From the NCBI GenBank assembly GCA_021813875.1, contig JAKAJF010000017.1, positions 1-12,274 of the forward strand: a stretch of DNA of 12,274 nt, read 5' to 3'. Made by a program: the position numbers and the translations under genes. The number at the start of each line of letters is the position of its first letter. Within the stretch, counting starts at the first letter, position 1. The stretch is from a bacterium (GTDB taxonomy: Bacteria; Patescibacteriota; Patescibacteriia; Patescibacteriales; JAKAJF01). Below are positions 5,660-12,274 of this stretch, piece by piece. The notes below the pieces were generated by a model. That model saw nothing but the letters and a program-made list of their open reading frames with translations. It was not told the DNA's origin and did no database searches.

Positions 5660-5678
5660 AAAATGTTCTTTTTAATTA

Positions 5679-5755
5679 GGCGGGGAGCGTAAGCCGCAAC
5701 AACCGGCTAAAAGCCATCTTCTTTCGGGCAACCATAAGCCCCGAAAAAGCCCGCC
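5679..5755 (+). ncRNA. Predicted structured 5' leader RNA, family unknown
   Basis: GGCGGG (5679-5684) pairs with CCCGCC (5750-5755). Inside are a small GCG/CGC hairpin (5687-5697), GGCT-AAA-AGCC (5705-5715) and a 7-bp TTTCGGG/CCCGAAA hairpin (5722-5728 with 5740-5746). The result is a closed multi-branch domain 48 bp upstream of the 62-residue gene. I could not match it to a known riboswitch. It is G/C-rich within an A/T-rich spacer. No promoter is evident between it and the 5633-5659 hairpin, so it may sit on the transcript from 5487. Confidence 0.4.
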
Positions 5756-5803
5756 GCTATTTATAAACTCGAGTCAGCAGCCACAAACAGCAAGGGAGGG
5801 AAC

Positions 5804-5992
5804 ATGGAACTCGGCAACGGCACCACCAAGCAGGACCTGTGTCAGCAGTTACGTAATTACGAAAAGGAGAGAACGGGATTGATCGCAAGGATGGCAAGGT
5901 CCTCGCACCAAGGCAAGAACGGCAAAAGAGCTTATAGGCTCAAACAGATCGAAACCGTCCTCCTGCCGAAGCTGCATCAGCGCCTTTGCTAA
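5804..5992 (+). CDS. Small basic helical protein, 62 residues, unknown function
   Basis: I do not recognise the family. ATG 5804 has a strong Shine-Dalgarno (AAGGGAGGGA) at normal spacing. The frame ends in TAA and is followed by a good terminator, so the unit looks genuine. The protein is Lys/Arg-rich. It appears as two helices, about residues 9-34 and 44-61, joined by a polar turn with SSHQGKNGK, like a helical hairpin. It has two Cys, at position 13 and as the last residue (62). No signal peptide or membrane segment is visible. A nucleic-acid- or ribosome-binding role is possible but is only inferred from charge and size. With the 28-codon gene it is one of only two genes here with a clear Shine-Dalgarno. 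Confidence 0.7.
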   Translation: MELGNGTTKQDLCQQLRNYEKERTGLIARMARSSHQGKNGKRAYRLKQIETVLLPKLHQRLC

Positions 5993-6002
5993 GTCGCGCC
6001 AC

Positions 6003-6030
6003 AAGCCCTTCTTTTTAGGAGGGCTTTTTT
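6003..6030 (+). terminator. Intrinsic terminator of the 62-residue gene
   Basis: A 9-bp stem with one G-U pair (AAGCCCTTC at 6003-6011 with GGAGGGCTT at 6018-6026), a TTTTTA loop and a T tract through 6030. It starts 10 bp after the stop codon. Confidence 0.9.
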
Positions 6031-6066
6031 GTTTGGGCCATCTTATGGTCTTATAGGATAGAATGA

Positions 6067-6488
6067 ATTGCTCCGGACGGGGAAATTTACGCTCCGTTAG
6101 GGCAACTTTTTTAAAAAAAGTTGCATAAAAAGCGCTCACAAGGGAAAATTCAGGATTTGAGATGGAAATTTCTAACAAAATTTATAACTCGCTCTTTCGC
6201 TTCGCTCCGCGCTCGAACAGATAAATTTTGTAACTCAATTTCATCTCAAATTATTCCTGAATTTTCCCAAGTTCGCCTCTGAAGATAAAATTCAAAAGGC
6301 GAGCATTGAAAATTTTAGGAAAAATTACCGAGCGTATAAAGCGTGTAAAATTCCATTGTTTGAAGCGTCAGCAAGTTTGGAATTTTACTAGCTTTATTAG
6401 CGAATAATCCAAAATTTTCATTAGCTCGCGCTTTTTGGTTCTTTTATAAAAAAGAACCCCCGCGCGGGAAGCGCCCGCCGGAGGCAAT
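6067..6488. repeat. 422-bp foldback element of nested inverted repeats, no gene
   Basis: The ends are imperfect terminal inverted repeats: ATTGCTCCGGACGGG (6067-6081) against the complement of 6475-6488. A second closing stem is AAAAAGCGC (6127-6135) with GCGCTTTTT (6428-6436). Inside it are three hairpins. A long imperfect one has arms from 6142 and to 6268 (GGGAAAATTCAGGA arms). A short one is at 6274-6301. Another long one is at 6301-6427, with perfect blocks GTAAAATTCCA/TGGAATTTTAC, ATAAAGC/GCTTTAT and TGAAAATTTT/AAAATTTTCA. Outside the second stem lie a palindrome (6102-6124), a 9-bp hairpin GGTTCTTTT/AAAAGAACC (6437-6458) and CCCGCGCGGG (6459-6468). No coding frame fits. It resembles a foldback/MITE-like element or a large structured RNA; no clear target duplication is seen. 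Confidence 0.75.
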
Positions 6489-6510
6489 ACGTAAATATAA
6501 AATAAATATA

Positions 6511-6537
6511 AAAACCTCCTTATTTAGAGGAGGTTTT
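6511..6537 (-). terminator. Terminator of rpmB
   Basis: A perfect 10-bp stem (AAAACCTCCT at 6511-6520 with AGGAGGTTTT at 6528-6537) is followed on the minus strand by a T-rich run. The rpmB stop codon (6520-6522) is inside the hairpin. Confidence 0.88.
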
Positions 6538-6717
6538 TAATTCGAGAGTCTTTTTGGCGATAGTCTTGATGCACTTGGTGCAGATTTTTAACTTCCTGCC
6601 GCCGATCTTCTTGGTCTGAAGGTTGATGTACTGGCGTTTGACCGATTTGATGTTTGAGTGGGAACGAGTCGCATCTTTAGTCGAACCGCGTCCGCATAAT
6701 TCGCATTTTCTTGACAT
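6520..6717 (-). CDS. rpmB: Large ribosomal subunit protein bL28
   Basis: The 65-residue protein begins MSRKCELCGRG, the canonical bL28 start, and contains the SHSNIKSVKRQ segment that contacts 23S rRNA. Two CxxC pairs (CELC near the N-terminus, CTKC near the C-terminus) indicate the zinc-binding form. An in-frame ATG four codons upstream (6729) is possible, but the family's N-terminus and processing favour 6717. No Shine-Dalgarno is visible. It is a single-gene unit with its own promoter and terminator, divergent from the membrane protease gene. Confidence 0.95.
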   Translation of the reverse strand: MSRKCELCGRGSTKDATRSHSNIKSVKRQYINLQTKKIGGRKLKICTKCIKTIAKKTLELKTSSK

Positions 6718-6756
6718 AGGTTTCTTCAATAAGAAGTTATTAATTTTATAAAAAAT

Positions 6757-6785
6757 ATGTTAACATGTTTTGATTATTTGTGCAA
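6757..6785 (-). promoter_or_regulatory. Candidate rpmB promoter
   Basis: On the minus strand TTGCAC (6780-6785), a 17-bp spacer, then TAACAT (6757-6762). It overlaps the oppositely oriented promoter at 6770-6798. The -10 lies in the 10-bp palindrome ATGTTAACAT (6757-6766), which could be an operator. Confidence 0.5.
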
Positions 6786-6798
6786 GACATGATAATAT
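6770..6798 (+). promoter_or_regulatory. Candidate promoter of the membrane protease gene
   Basis: TTGATT (6770-6775), a 17-bp spacer, then TAATAT (6793-6798). It shares DNA with the divergent rpmB promoter, so the two probably compete for polymerase. Confidence 0.45.
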
Positions 6799-6802
6799 AT
6801 AA

Positions 6803-6837
6803 ACCAATAACCGAGAACAAGGAACAATTTTATTGGT
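6803..6837 (+). promoter_or_regulatory. Hairpin in the leader of the membrane protease gene
   Basis: ACCAATAA (6803-6810) pairs with TTATTGGT (6830-6837), eight base pairs. The 19-nt loop contains an AAGGA motif. It sits at the predicted 5' end of the mRNA and could protect it or tune initiation at the non-ATG start. Confidence 0.4.
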
Positions 6838-6849
6838 AAAATTCGTCTC

Positions 6850-7458
6850 TTGCCTCTTTATTTTATGCTATTTTCTTTGATCGCCATTCTTTTTTCCGCC
6901 ATTTTCCACGAGTACATGCACGGTTGGATGGCTGACCGGCTCGGCGATCCGACCGCCAAAGACGCCGGCCGGCTGACCTTGAACCCGCTCGCCCATATCG
7001 ACCTTTATGGCTCGATCCTGCTGCCCGCCCTGATCTATTTCGGTACCGGTGGAGCCATGATTTTCGGCTATGCCAAGCCAGTCCCTTATAATCCTTATAA
7101 CTTACGGGATCAGAAATACGGCTCGGCCAAGGTGGCGGCCGCCGGCCCGCTGGCCAATCTCATCACCGCCCTTTTCTTCGGCCTGCTATTGAGATTCGTC
7201 CCGGGGATAAGCGGCACTTTGGCCATGCTCCTTTCGATCATCGTCCAGATAAATCTGATTTTGATGGTCTTTAACCTCATCCCCATCCCTCCTTTGGACG
7301 GTTCGCGGGTGCTCGTCACCTTCCTGCCGTATAAATGGCAGGTAAGATTCGCCGAATTCGAACGCTATGGCATGTTATTCATCTTGCTTTTCGTCCTTTT
7401 CGGCTTCTCCATCATCCTGCCTGTCATCAATTTGCTTTTTAGGCTAATCGTAGGCTAA
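6850..7458 (+). CDS. Site-2-protease-like membrane metalloprotease (peptidase M50 family)
   Basis: This is an integral membrane zinc protease of the S2P/M50 type, which cleaves membrane-embedded substrates. The catalytic HEYMH (H20, E21, H24) is in the first membrane helix. The third zinc ligand is D150 in the NLIPIPPLDGSR motif. Additional hydrophobic segments lie near 53-70, 94-118, 120-147 and 172-200. There is no PDZ domain, so it is the compact form (202 residues). The start is uncertain: TTG 6850 gives five extra residues before ATG 6865, and either keeps the active-site helix. It is divergent from rpmB and followed by the translation operon promoter. The substrate is unknown. Confidence 0.9.
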   Translation: MPLYFMLFSLIAILFSAIFHEYMHGWMADRLGDPTAKDAGRLTLNPLAHIDLYGSILLPALIYFGTGGAMIFGYAKPVPYNPYNLRDQKYGSAKVAAAGPLANLITALFFGLLLRFVPGISGTLAMLLSIIVQINLILMVFNLIPIPPLDGSRVLVTFLPYKWQVRFAEFERYGMLFILLFVLFGFSIILPVINLLFRLIVG

Positions 7459-7465
7459 GGGAGGG

Positions 7466-7506
7466 CCATCGATGGACTTGACTATTTTTTCCTGTTTTGC
7501 TAAATT
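7466..7506 (+). promoter_or_regulatory. Promoter of the rpsL-rpsG-fusA operon with adjacent palindrome
   Basis: TTGACT (7478-7483), a 17-bp spacer, then TAAATT (7501-7506). The perfect 10-bp palindrome CCATCGATGG (7466-7475) lies 2 bp upstream of the -35 and is a possible operator. Transcription would begin near 7513. Confidence 0.6.
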
Positions 7507-7535
7507 AACTAATAGTTGTATTTTAATATACACAT

Positions 7536-7567
7536 ATCCCGAAGTTCCGGGATTTGTTTTAGTTTTT
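7536..7567 (+). terminator. Terminator-like hairpin in the rpsL leader
   Basis: ATCCCG (7536-7541) pairs with CGGGAT (7548-7553) around a 6-nt loop. It is followed by a T-rich run interrupted by G and AG. It lies between the operon promoter and rpsL, so it could be an attenuator, or a terminator for readthrough from the protease gene. Confidence 0.5.
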
Positions 7568-7587
7568 AGAAGAAATTTTTTAAAAAA

Positions 7588-8013
7588 ATGCCAACAATCA
7601 ACCAATTAGTCAGAAAGGGGAGAACTACCACCAAAAAGAAAAGCAAGTCGCCGGCGATGCAAACCACGCTGGATACTTTGCATAGGAAGAGGACGGACCT
7701 GCCTAAGGGGTCTCCTTTTAAGCGTGGCGTCTGTCTGAAAGTTACTACCACTACTCCCAAGAAACCTAACTCGGCCTTGAGAAAGATCGCCCGCGTCCGC
7801 CTGTCTAACGGCACCGAAGTCACCGCTTATATCCCGGGAGAAGGTCATAATCTGCAGGAGCACTCCATCGTCATGATCAAGGGCGGCAAGACCAAGGATC
7901 TTCCGGGTGTCCGCTATAAGATCGTCAGGGGCGTTTATGATACCCAGGGCGTCCAGAACCGCAAGCAGGCCAGGAGCCGCTATGGCGCCAAAAAGGAAAA
8001 AGCCAAGAAATAA
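7588..8013 (+). CDS. rpsL: Small ribosomal subunit protein uS12
   Basis: The 141-residue protein starts MPTINQLVRKGR and carries KRGVCLKV, PKKPNSALRK and KGGKTKDLPGVRYK. The last two blocks form the decoding-centre loops where streptomycin-resistance mutations occur in other bacteria; both look wild type. It sits at the subunit interface and governs decoding accuracy. The Lys-rich segment after residue 14 is slightly expanded. The leader before the ATG is A/T-rich with no Shine-Dalgarno. It is first of the rpsL-rpsG-fusA operon, 10 bp before rpsG. Confidence 0.98.
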   Translation: MPTINQLVRKGRTTTKKKSKSPAMQTTLDTLHRKRTDLPKGSPFKRGVCLKVTTTTPKKPNSALRKIARVRLSNGTEVTAYIPGEGHNLQEHSIVMIKGGKTKDLPGVRYKIVRGVYDTQGVQNRKQARSRYGAKKEKAKK

Positions 8014-8023
8014 TTTATAAAAT

Positions 8024-8491
8024 ATGAGAGGAAAACCAGCACCAAAAAGAAAAATCGAAGGAGACGCTAAGTTTAACGACGTAGACGTAGCCAAATTTAT
8101 CAACTATATAATGGAGCGTGGGAAAAAGACGACCGCTCAGAACATCGTTTACGGAGCTTTCAATGTCATTAAGGAGCAGACCAAACAGGATCCCCGCCAC
8201 ATTTTCCACAAGGCTCTCAAGAGAGTCTCTCCTTTAGTGGAAGTCCGCGGCAAAAGGGTCGGCGGAGCCAACTATCAGGTTCCCTTCCAGGTGCGCGGCG
8301 AAAGACGATTTAATTTAGGCTGCCGCTGGCTCATCAACGCTTCTAAGGCGAGAAAAGGCGGATCCATGGCCGAGAAATTGGCGATGGAAGTTTTGGATGC
8401 CGTCAAAGGCGAAGGCGCAGCCGTTAAGAAGAGGGATGATGTGCATAGGATGGCCGAGTCCAACAAGGCCTTTGCGCATTTTTCAAGATAA
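8024..8491 (+). CDS. rpsG: Small ribosomal subunit protein uS7
   Basis: The 155-residue length is typical. Recognisable parts are MRGKPAPKRK, the KFINYIMERGKKTTA helix and the beta-hairpin with VGGANYQVPFQV, plus RWLINASKARKG and a C-terminal HRMAESNKAFAHFSR. uS7 nucleates assembly of the 30S head by binding 16S rRNA. In E. coli it represses this operon through the rpsL-rpsG spacer. Here that spacer is only 10 bp, so that mechanism seems absent. No Shine-Dalgarno is visible. The stop is 3 bp before fusA. Confidence 0.98.
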   Translation: MRGKPAPKRKIEGDAKFNDVDVAKFINYIMERGKKTTAQNIVYGAFNVIKEQTKQDPRHIFHKALKRVSPLVEVRGKRVGGANYQVPFQVRGERRFNLGCRWLINASKARKGGSMAEKLAMEVLDAVKGEGAAVKKRDDVHRMAESNKAFAHFSR

Positions 8492-8494
8492 ATT

Positions 8495-10576
8495 ATGCCC
8501 AGAGAATATAGTTTGGAAAAAACAAGAAATATCGGAATCATCGCCCATATCGACGCCGGAAAGACCACCACTACCGAGCGTGTTTTATTTTACACCGGCA
8601 AGAAGCATAAGATCGGCGAGGTCCATGAAGGCGAAGCGACCATGGATTGGATGGAACAGGAACGAGAACGCGGCATCACCATCACTTCCGCCGCGACCAC
8701 CTGCTTCTGGAAGGATGTCCGCATCAATATCATCGACACTCCCGGCCACGTCGACTTTACCGCTGAAGTTGAACGTTCGCTCCGTGTTTTGGACGGCGGC
8801 GTCGTCGTTTTCGACGGCGTTGCCGGCGTCGAGCCGCAATCGGAAACTGTCTGGCACCAGGCCGACAAATATAACGTCCCTCGCGTCGCTTTTATCAATA
8901 AATTGGACAGGACCGGAGCTGATTTTTATAAGGACCTGCAATCCATCCACGATAGATTGACCAAGAATGCCCATCCGATCCAGCTTCCGATCGGCGCTGA
9001 GAGCGATTTTAAGGGTATTATTGATCTCTTTGAGAGAAAGGCCCGGGTCTATCTTGATGACTTGGGCACCAAATGGGAAGATGTCGACGTGCCGGCAGAC
9101 ATGAAGGATAAGACCGAGGAATTTAGAGGTAAATTGATCGAATCGATCGTCGAAGAAAACGAAGAATTGATGAATAAATATCTGGCCGGAGAAGAAATCC
9201 CGGTCGAGGCTTTGAAGAAGGAATTGCGTAAGGCCGTCTGCTCCGGCCGCATCGTGCCGGTCCTTTGCGGCAGCGCTTTGAAGAACAAGGGCGTCCAATT
9301 CATGCTGGATGCGGTCGTCGAGTATCTGCCGTCTCCCTTAGATATTCCCGCCGCCGTCGGATTCGATCCTTCCGAACCGGAAAAGCAGATTGAGGTCAAA
9401 GCCTCGGACGATGAACCGTTCGCCGGACTGGCCTTCAAGATCGCTACCGATCCTTTCGTCGGCAAGCTCTGTTTCGTCAGGATTTACAGCGGCATCTTGA
9501 AATCCGGCTCTTATGTCCTTAATTCCTCCACCGGTAACAAGGAGCGCGTCGGCCGTCTGGTCCGCATGCATGCCAATCACCGGGAAGAAGTGCAGGAAGT
9601 CTATGCCGGCGAAATCGCCGCCATCATCGGTCTCAAGGGTACCACTACCGGCAACACTTTATGCGACGAAGGGAGGCCGGTCGTGCTTGAATCTATCACT
9701 TTCCCTGAACCGGTCATCTATATCGCCGTCGAACCGAAAACCAAGGTTGACCAGGAAAAGATGGGCCTGGCTTTGGGCAAATTGGCCGAAGAAGATCCAA
9801 CTTTCCGCGTCAAATCGGACGAAGAGACCAATCAGACTTTGATCGGCGGCATGGGCGAGTTGCATCTCGATATCATCATCGACCGCATGAAGAGAGAATT
9901 CAACGTCGAAGCCAATGTCGGCCAGCCTCAGGTCGCTTATCGTGAAACTATCACCAAACAGGCTGAGGCCGAAGGTAAATATATCAAACAGTCGGGCGGA
10001 CGCGGCCAGTACGGCCATTGCTGGCTCAGGGTCGAACCGAATGAAGTCGGCAAGGGTTATGAATTTATTGATGAAGTTAAGGGCGGTGTTATCCCGAGAG
10101 AATACATTCCCGCTATCGGCAAAGGTGTCAAAGAAGCTCTGGACAGGGGCGTCGTTGCCGGCTACCCGATGGTGGACGTCAAGGTCGCCGTTTACGACGG
10201 TTCTTACCATGAAGTGGATTCTTCCGAAGCCGCCTTCAAGATCGCCGGTTCCATGGGTTTCCAGGAAGCGGTCAGGAAGGCCGGTCCGGTCATCTTGGAA
10301 CCGATCATGAATGTCGACGTCGTCACTCCGGAAAACTTCATGGGCGATGTCATCGGGGATCTGAATTCCAAGAGAGGCCAGATCGAAGAGATGGGTGATC
10401 GCGGCCAGGTCAAATCCGTCAAGGCCAAGGTGCCCTTGGCCTCCATGTTCGGCTATGCCACCCAGCTGAGGTCCATGACCCAGGGCAGGGCCAGTTATTC
10501 CATGGAATTCGCCCATTATGCCGAAGTGCCGAGGAACGTCGCCGATCAGATCGCTGCCGCCAAGGGGACCAAGTAA
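8495..10576 (+). CDS. fusA: Elongation factor G
   Basis: This GTPase drives translocation and, with RRF, ribosome recycling. Length (693 residues) and domain order are standard. G1 is AHIDAGKT (17-24), G3 is DTPGH (81-85) and G4 is NKLD (135-138). Domain II and the C-terminal domains IV-V follow (GGRGQYGHCWLRVEP, LNSKRGQIEEMGDRG). It follows rpsG by 3 bp with no Shine-Dalgarno, implying translational coupling. Wobble positions favour C/G, as expected for strong expression. Long antisense frames here are shadows of that bias. Confidence 0.99.
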   Translation: MPREYSLEKTRNIGIIAHIDAGKTTTTERVLFYTGKKHKIGEVHEGEATMDWMEQERERGITITSAATTCFWKDVRINIIDTPGHVDFTAEVERSLRVLDGGVVVFDGVAGVEPQSETVWHQADKYNVPRVAFINKLDRTGADFYKDLQSIHDRLTKNAHPIQLPIGAESDFKGIIDLFERKARVYLDDLGTKWEDVDVPADMKDKTEEFRGKLIESIVEENEELMNKYLAGEEIPVEALKKELRKAVCSGRIVPVLCGSALKNKGVQFMLDAVVEYLPSPLDIPAAVGFDPSEPEKQIEVKASDDEPFAGLAFKIATDPFVGKLCFVRIYSGILKSGSYVLNSSTGNKERVGRLVRMHANHREEVQEVYAGEIAAIIGLKGTTTGNTLCDEGRPVVLESITFPEPVIYIAVEPKTKVDQEKMGLALGKLAEEDPTFRVKSDEETNQTLIGGMGELHLDIIIDRMKREFNVEANVGQPQVAYRETITKQAEAEGKYIKQSGGRGQYGHCWLRVEPNEVGKGYEFIDEVKGGVIPREYIPAIGKGVKEALDRGVVAGYPMVDVKVAVYDGSYHEVDSSEAAFKIAGSMGFQEAVRKAGPVILEPIMNVDVVTPENFMGDVIGDLNSKRGQIEEMGDRGQVKSVKAKVPLASMFGYATQLRSMTQGRASYSMEFAHYAEVPRNVADQIAAAKGTK

Positions 10577-10579
10577 GAG

Positions 10580-10608
10580 TTGACCCGGAGTTCTTTAAGA
10601 GATAGAAT
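10580..10608 (+). promoter_or_regulatory. Promoter between fusA and the Phd-like gene
   Basis: TTGACC (10580-10585), a 17-bp spacer, then TAGAAT (10603-10608). It begins 4 bp after the fusA stop. The start point near 10615 leaves a leader of about 24 nt. Confidence 0.65.
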
Positions 10609-10638
10609 GAATTTATTAAATTTTGCCAGTTATTTAAG

Positions 10639-11073
10639 ATGCAAAATCAATTACAAAAGGTGATCGATCTGGCCAAGAAGACGGGTGACCGCGTCATCGT
10701 CTTTGACGGCGAAAATCCTGATAATGCCTATGTAATCATGCCGGTCGAAGAATATGAAGGCTTGATCTCGAAGAAAGGGGCGGTAAACTTGACAGAAGAT
10801 GAATTAATTGATACGATAAATCGACAAATCGCAGCCGCCCAAAGCGAGACTGAACCCAATATTTTCCAAGAAGAGAGCCTTTATTCCGGGCCGGCAGAGG
10901 GAAAAAAGCCTGAAATCGAGGAAGGCATGAGGGAAGTGTCCGGCTTTGAGACCGTCGGCAACCTTTTGCCGAAGAAGAAGCCTAATAGTTGGAACATCCC
11001 TCCGGTGCGCAAGAAAGCGGCCGAAGAGATCATCGAGGAAGACAGGCAATATCTGGAAGAGATCAATAATTAA
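10639..11073 (+). CDS. Phd/YefM-like N-terminal segment with long acidic extension, unknown function
   Basis: The 144-residue protein is not clearly recognised. Residues 5-43 (LQKVIDLAKKTGDRVIVFDG, then AYVIMPVEEYEGLI) resemble the DNA-binding half of Phd/YefM antitoxins, where a VV-MP-EEYE-L motif is typical. The rest is charged and probably disordered, rich in Glu, with short basic patches (KKKPN, RKKAA) and a helical acidic tail. No toxin gene is adjacent on either strand, so an antitoxin role is unlikely. A transcription regulator or a lineage-specific translation-linked factor is possible. It has its own promoter and no Shine-Dalgarno. It lies between fusA and tuf, where str operons usually have no extra gene. 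Confidence 0.75.
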   Translation: MQNQLQKVIDLAKKTGDRVIVFDGENPDNAYVIMPVEEYEGLISKKGAVNLTEDELIDTINRQIAAAQSETEPNIFQEESLYSGPAEGKKPEIEEGMREVSGFETVGNLLPKKKPNSWNIPPVRKKAAEEIIEEDRQYLEEINN

Positions 11074-11095
11074 TTTAAAATATAAGTTAAATTAC

Positions 11096-11144
11096 ACGGC
11101 TGGAGGTCCTTAGAAGGGCAAGTAACCCCAAGTTTGGGGGCCGT
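11096..11144 (+). ncRNA. Predicted three-way-junction leader RNA of tuf
   Basis: P1 is ACGGC (11096-11100) with GCCGT (11140-11144). P2 is GTCCT (11106-11110) with AGGGC (11115-11119) and a TAGA loop. P3 is CCCCA (11126-11130) with TGGGG (11135-11139). The linkers are TGGAG and AAGTAA. A GGAGG motif overlaps the P1/P2 linker, about 50 nt upstream of the start codon and too far to act as its Shine-Dalgarno. It ends 10 bp before tuf, the right place for feedback control by EF-Tu, a ribosomal component or a ligand. I do not recognise a named family. Confidence 0.5.
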
Positions 11145-11154
11145 AATTAAAAAA

Positions 11155-12274
<1,120 letters not shown>

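Noticed and set aside
5993..6519. Coding frames in the foldback region, e.g. minus strand 5849-6178
   Set aside because: This frame overlaps the 62-residue gene, its terminator and the inverted repeats. It has no start signal or recognisable domain.
9659..10516. 285-codon minus-strand frame inside fusA, and a 237-codon one at 8585-9298
   Set aside because: Both lie fully antisense to a certain EF-G gene. They arise from its C/G-ending codons, with no domain or initiation signal.

Overview
The window looks like chromosomal DNA of a small-genome bacterium of the Candidate Phyla Radiation (Patescibacteria, perhaps a Parcubacteria-like lineage). This is inferred from gene content and style: a minimal gene set with short spacers, an unusually long nucleoside diphosphate kinase, a cysteine-bearing bL28, and almost no Shine-Dalgarno sites in front of housekeeping genes. 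The standard bacterial code fits: no recognised gene needs UGA read as an amino acid, and nearly all end in UAA.

Layout. (1) Positions 3-1679 (+): the C-terminal part of a superfamily 2 helicase fused to six tandem zinc-ribbon repeats. Its stop codon lies inside a terminator hairpin. (2) Positions 1717-3972 (-): a compact replication/repair operon, dnaB-ybaB-recR. (3) Positions 4053-4247 (+): a free-standing transcription unit with its own promoter, a strong Shine-Dalgarno, a 28-codon Cys/Gly/Ser-rich peptide gene and a perfect terminator. (4) Positions 4254-5485 (+): a near-consensus promoter, tRNA-Lys(UUU), a single-domain response regulator and ndk. (5) Positions 5487-6030 (+): a near-consensus promoter, a 29-codon reading frame containing a perfect DnaA box, a terminator with a possible competing antiterminator, a folded RNA segment and a basic 62-residue protein of unknown function. 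(6) Positions 6067-6488: about 420 bp without a gene, made almost entirely of nested inverted repeats with imperfect terminal inverted repeats. (7) Positions 6511-7458: bL28 (-) divergent from a site-2-protease-like membrane metalloprotease (+). (8) Positions 7478-12274 (+): the str-type translation cluster rpsL-rpsG-fusA, then a Phd/YefM-like 144-residue protein, then tuf, which runs off the window. tuf is preceded by a compact three-way-junction RNA.

Most of the window is housekeeping: replication, recombination, ribosome and elongation factors. The unexplained material is concentrated between 3975 and 6520. There, two small genes with strong Shine-Dalgarno sites, a candidate leader-peptide attenuator and the foldback element lie among ordinary core genes. 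The best candidates for something undescribed are the 28-residue peptide, the 5487-5992 leader/62-residue unit and the 6067-6488 foldback element.
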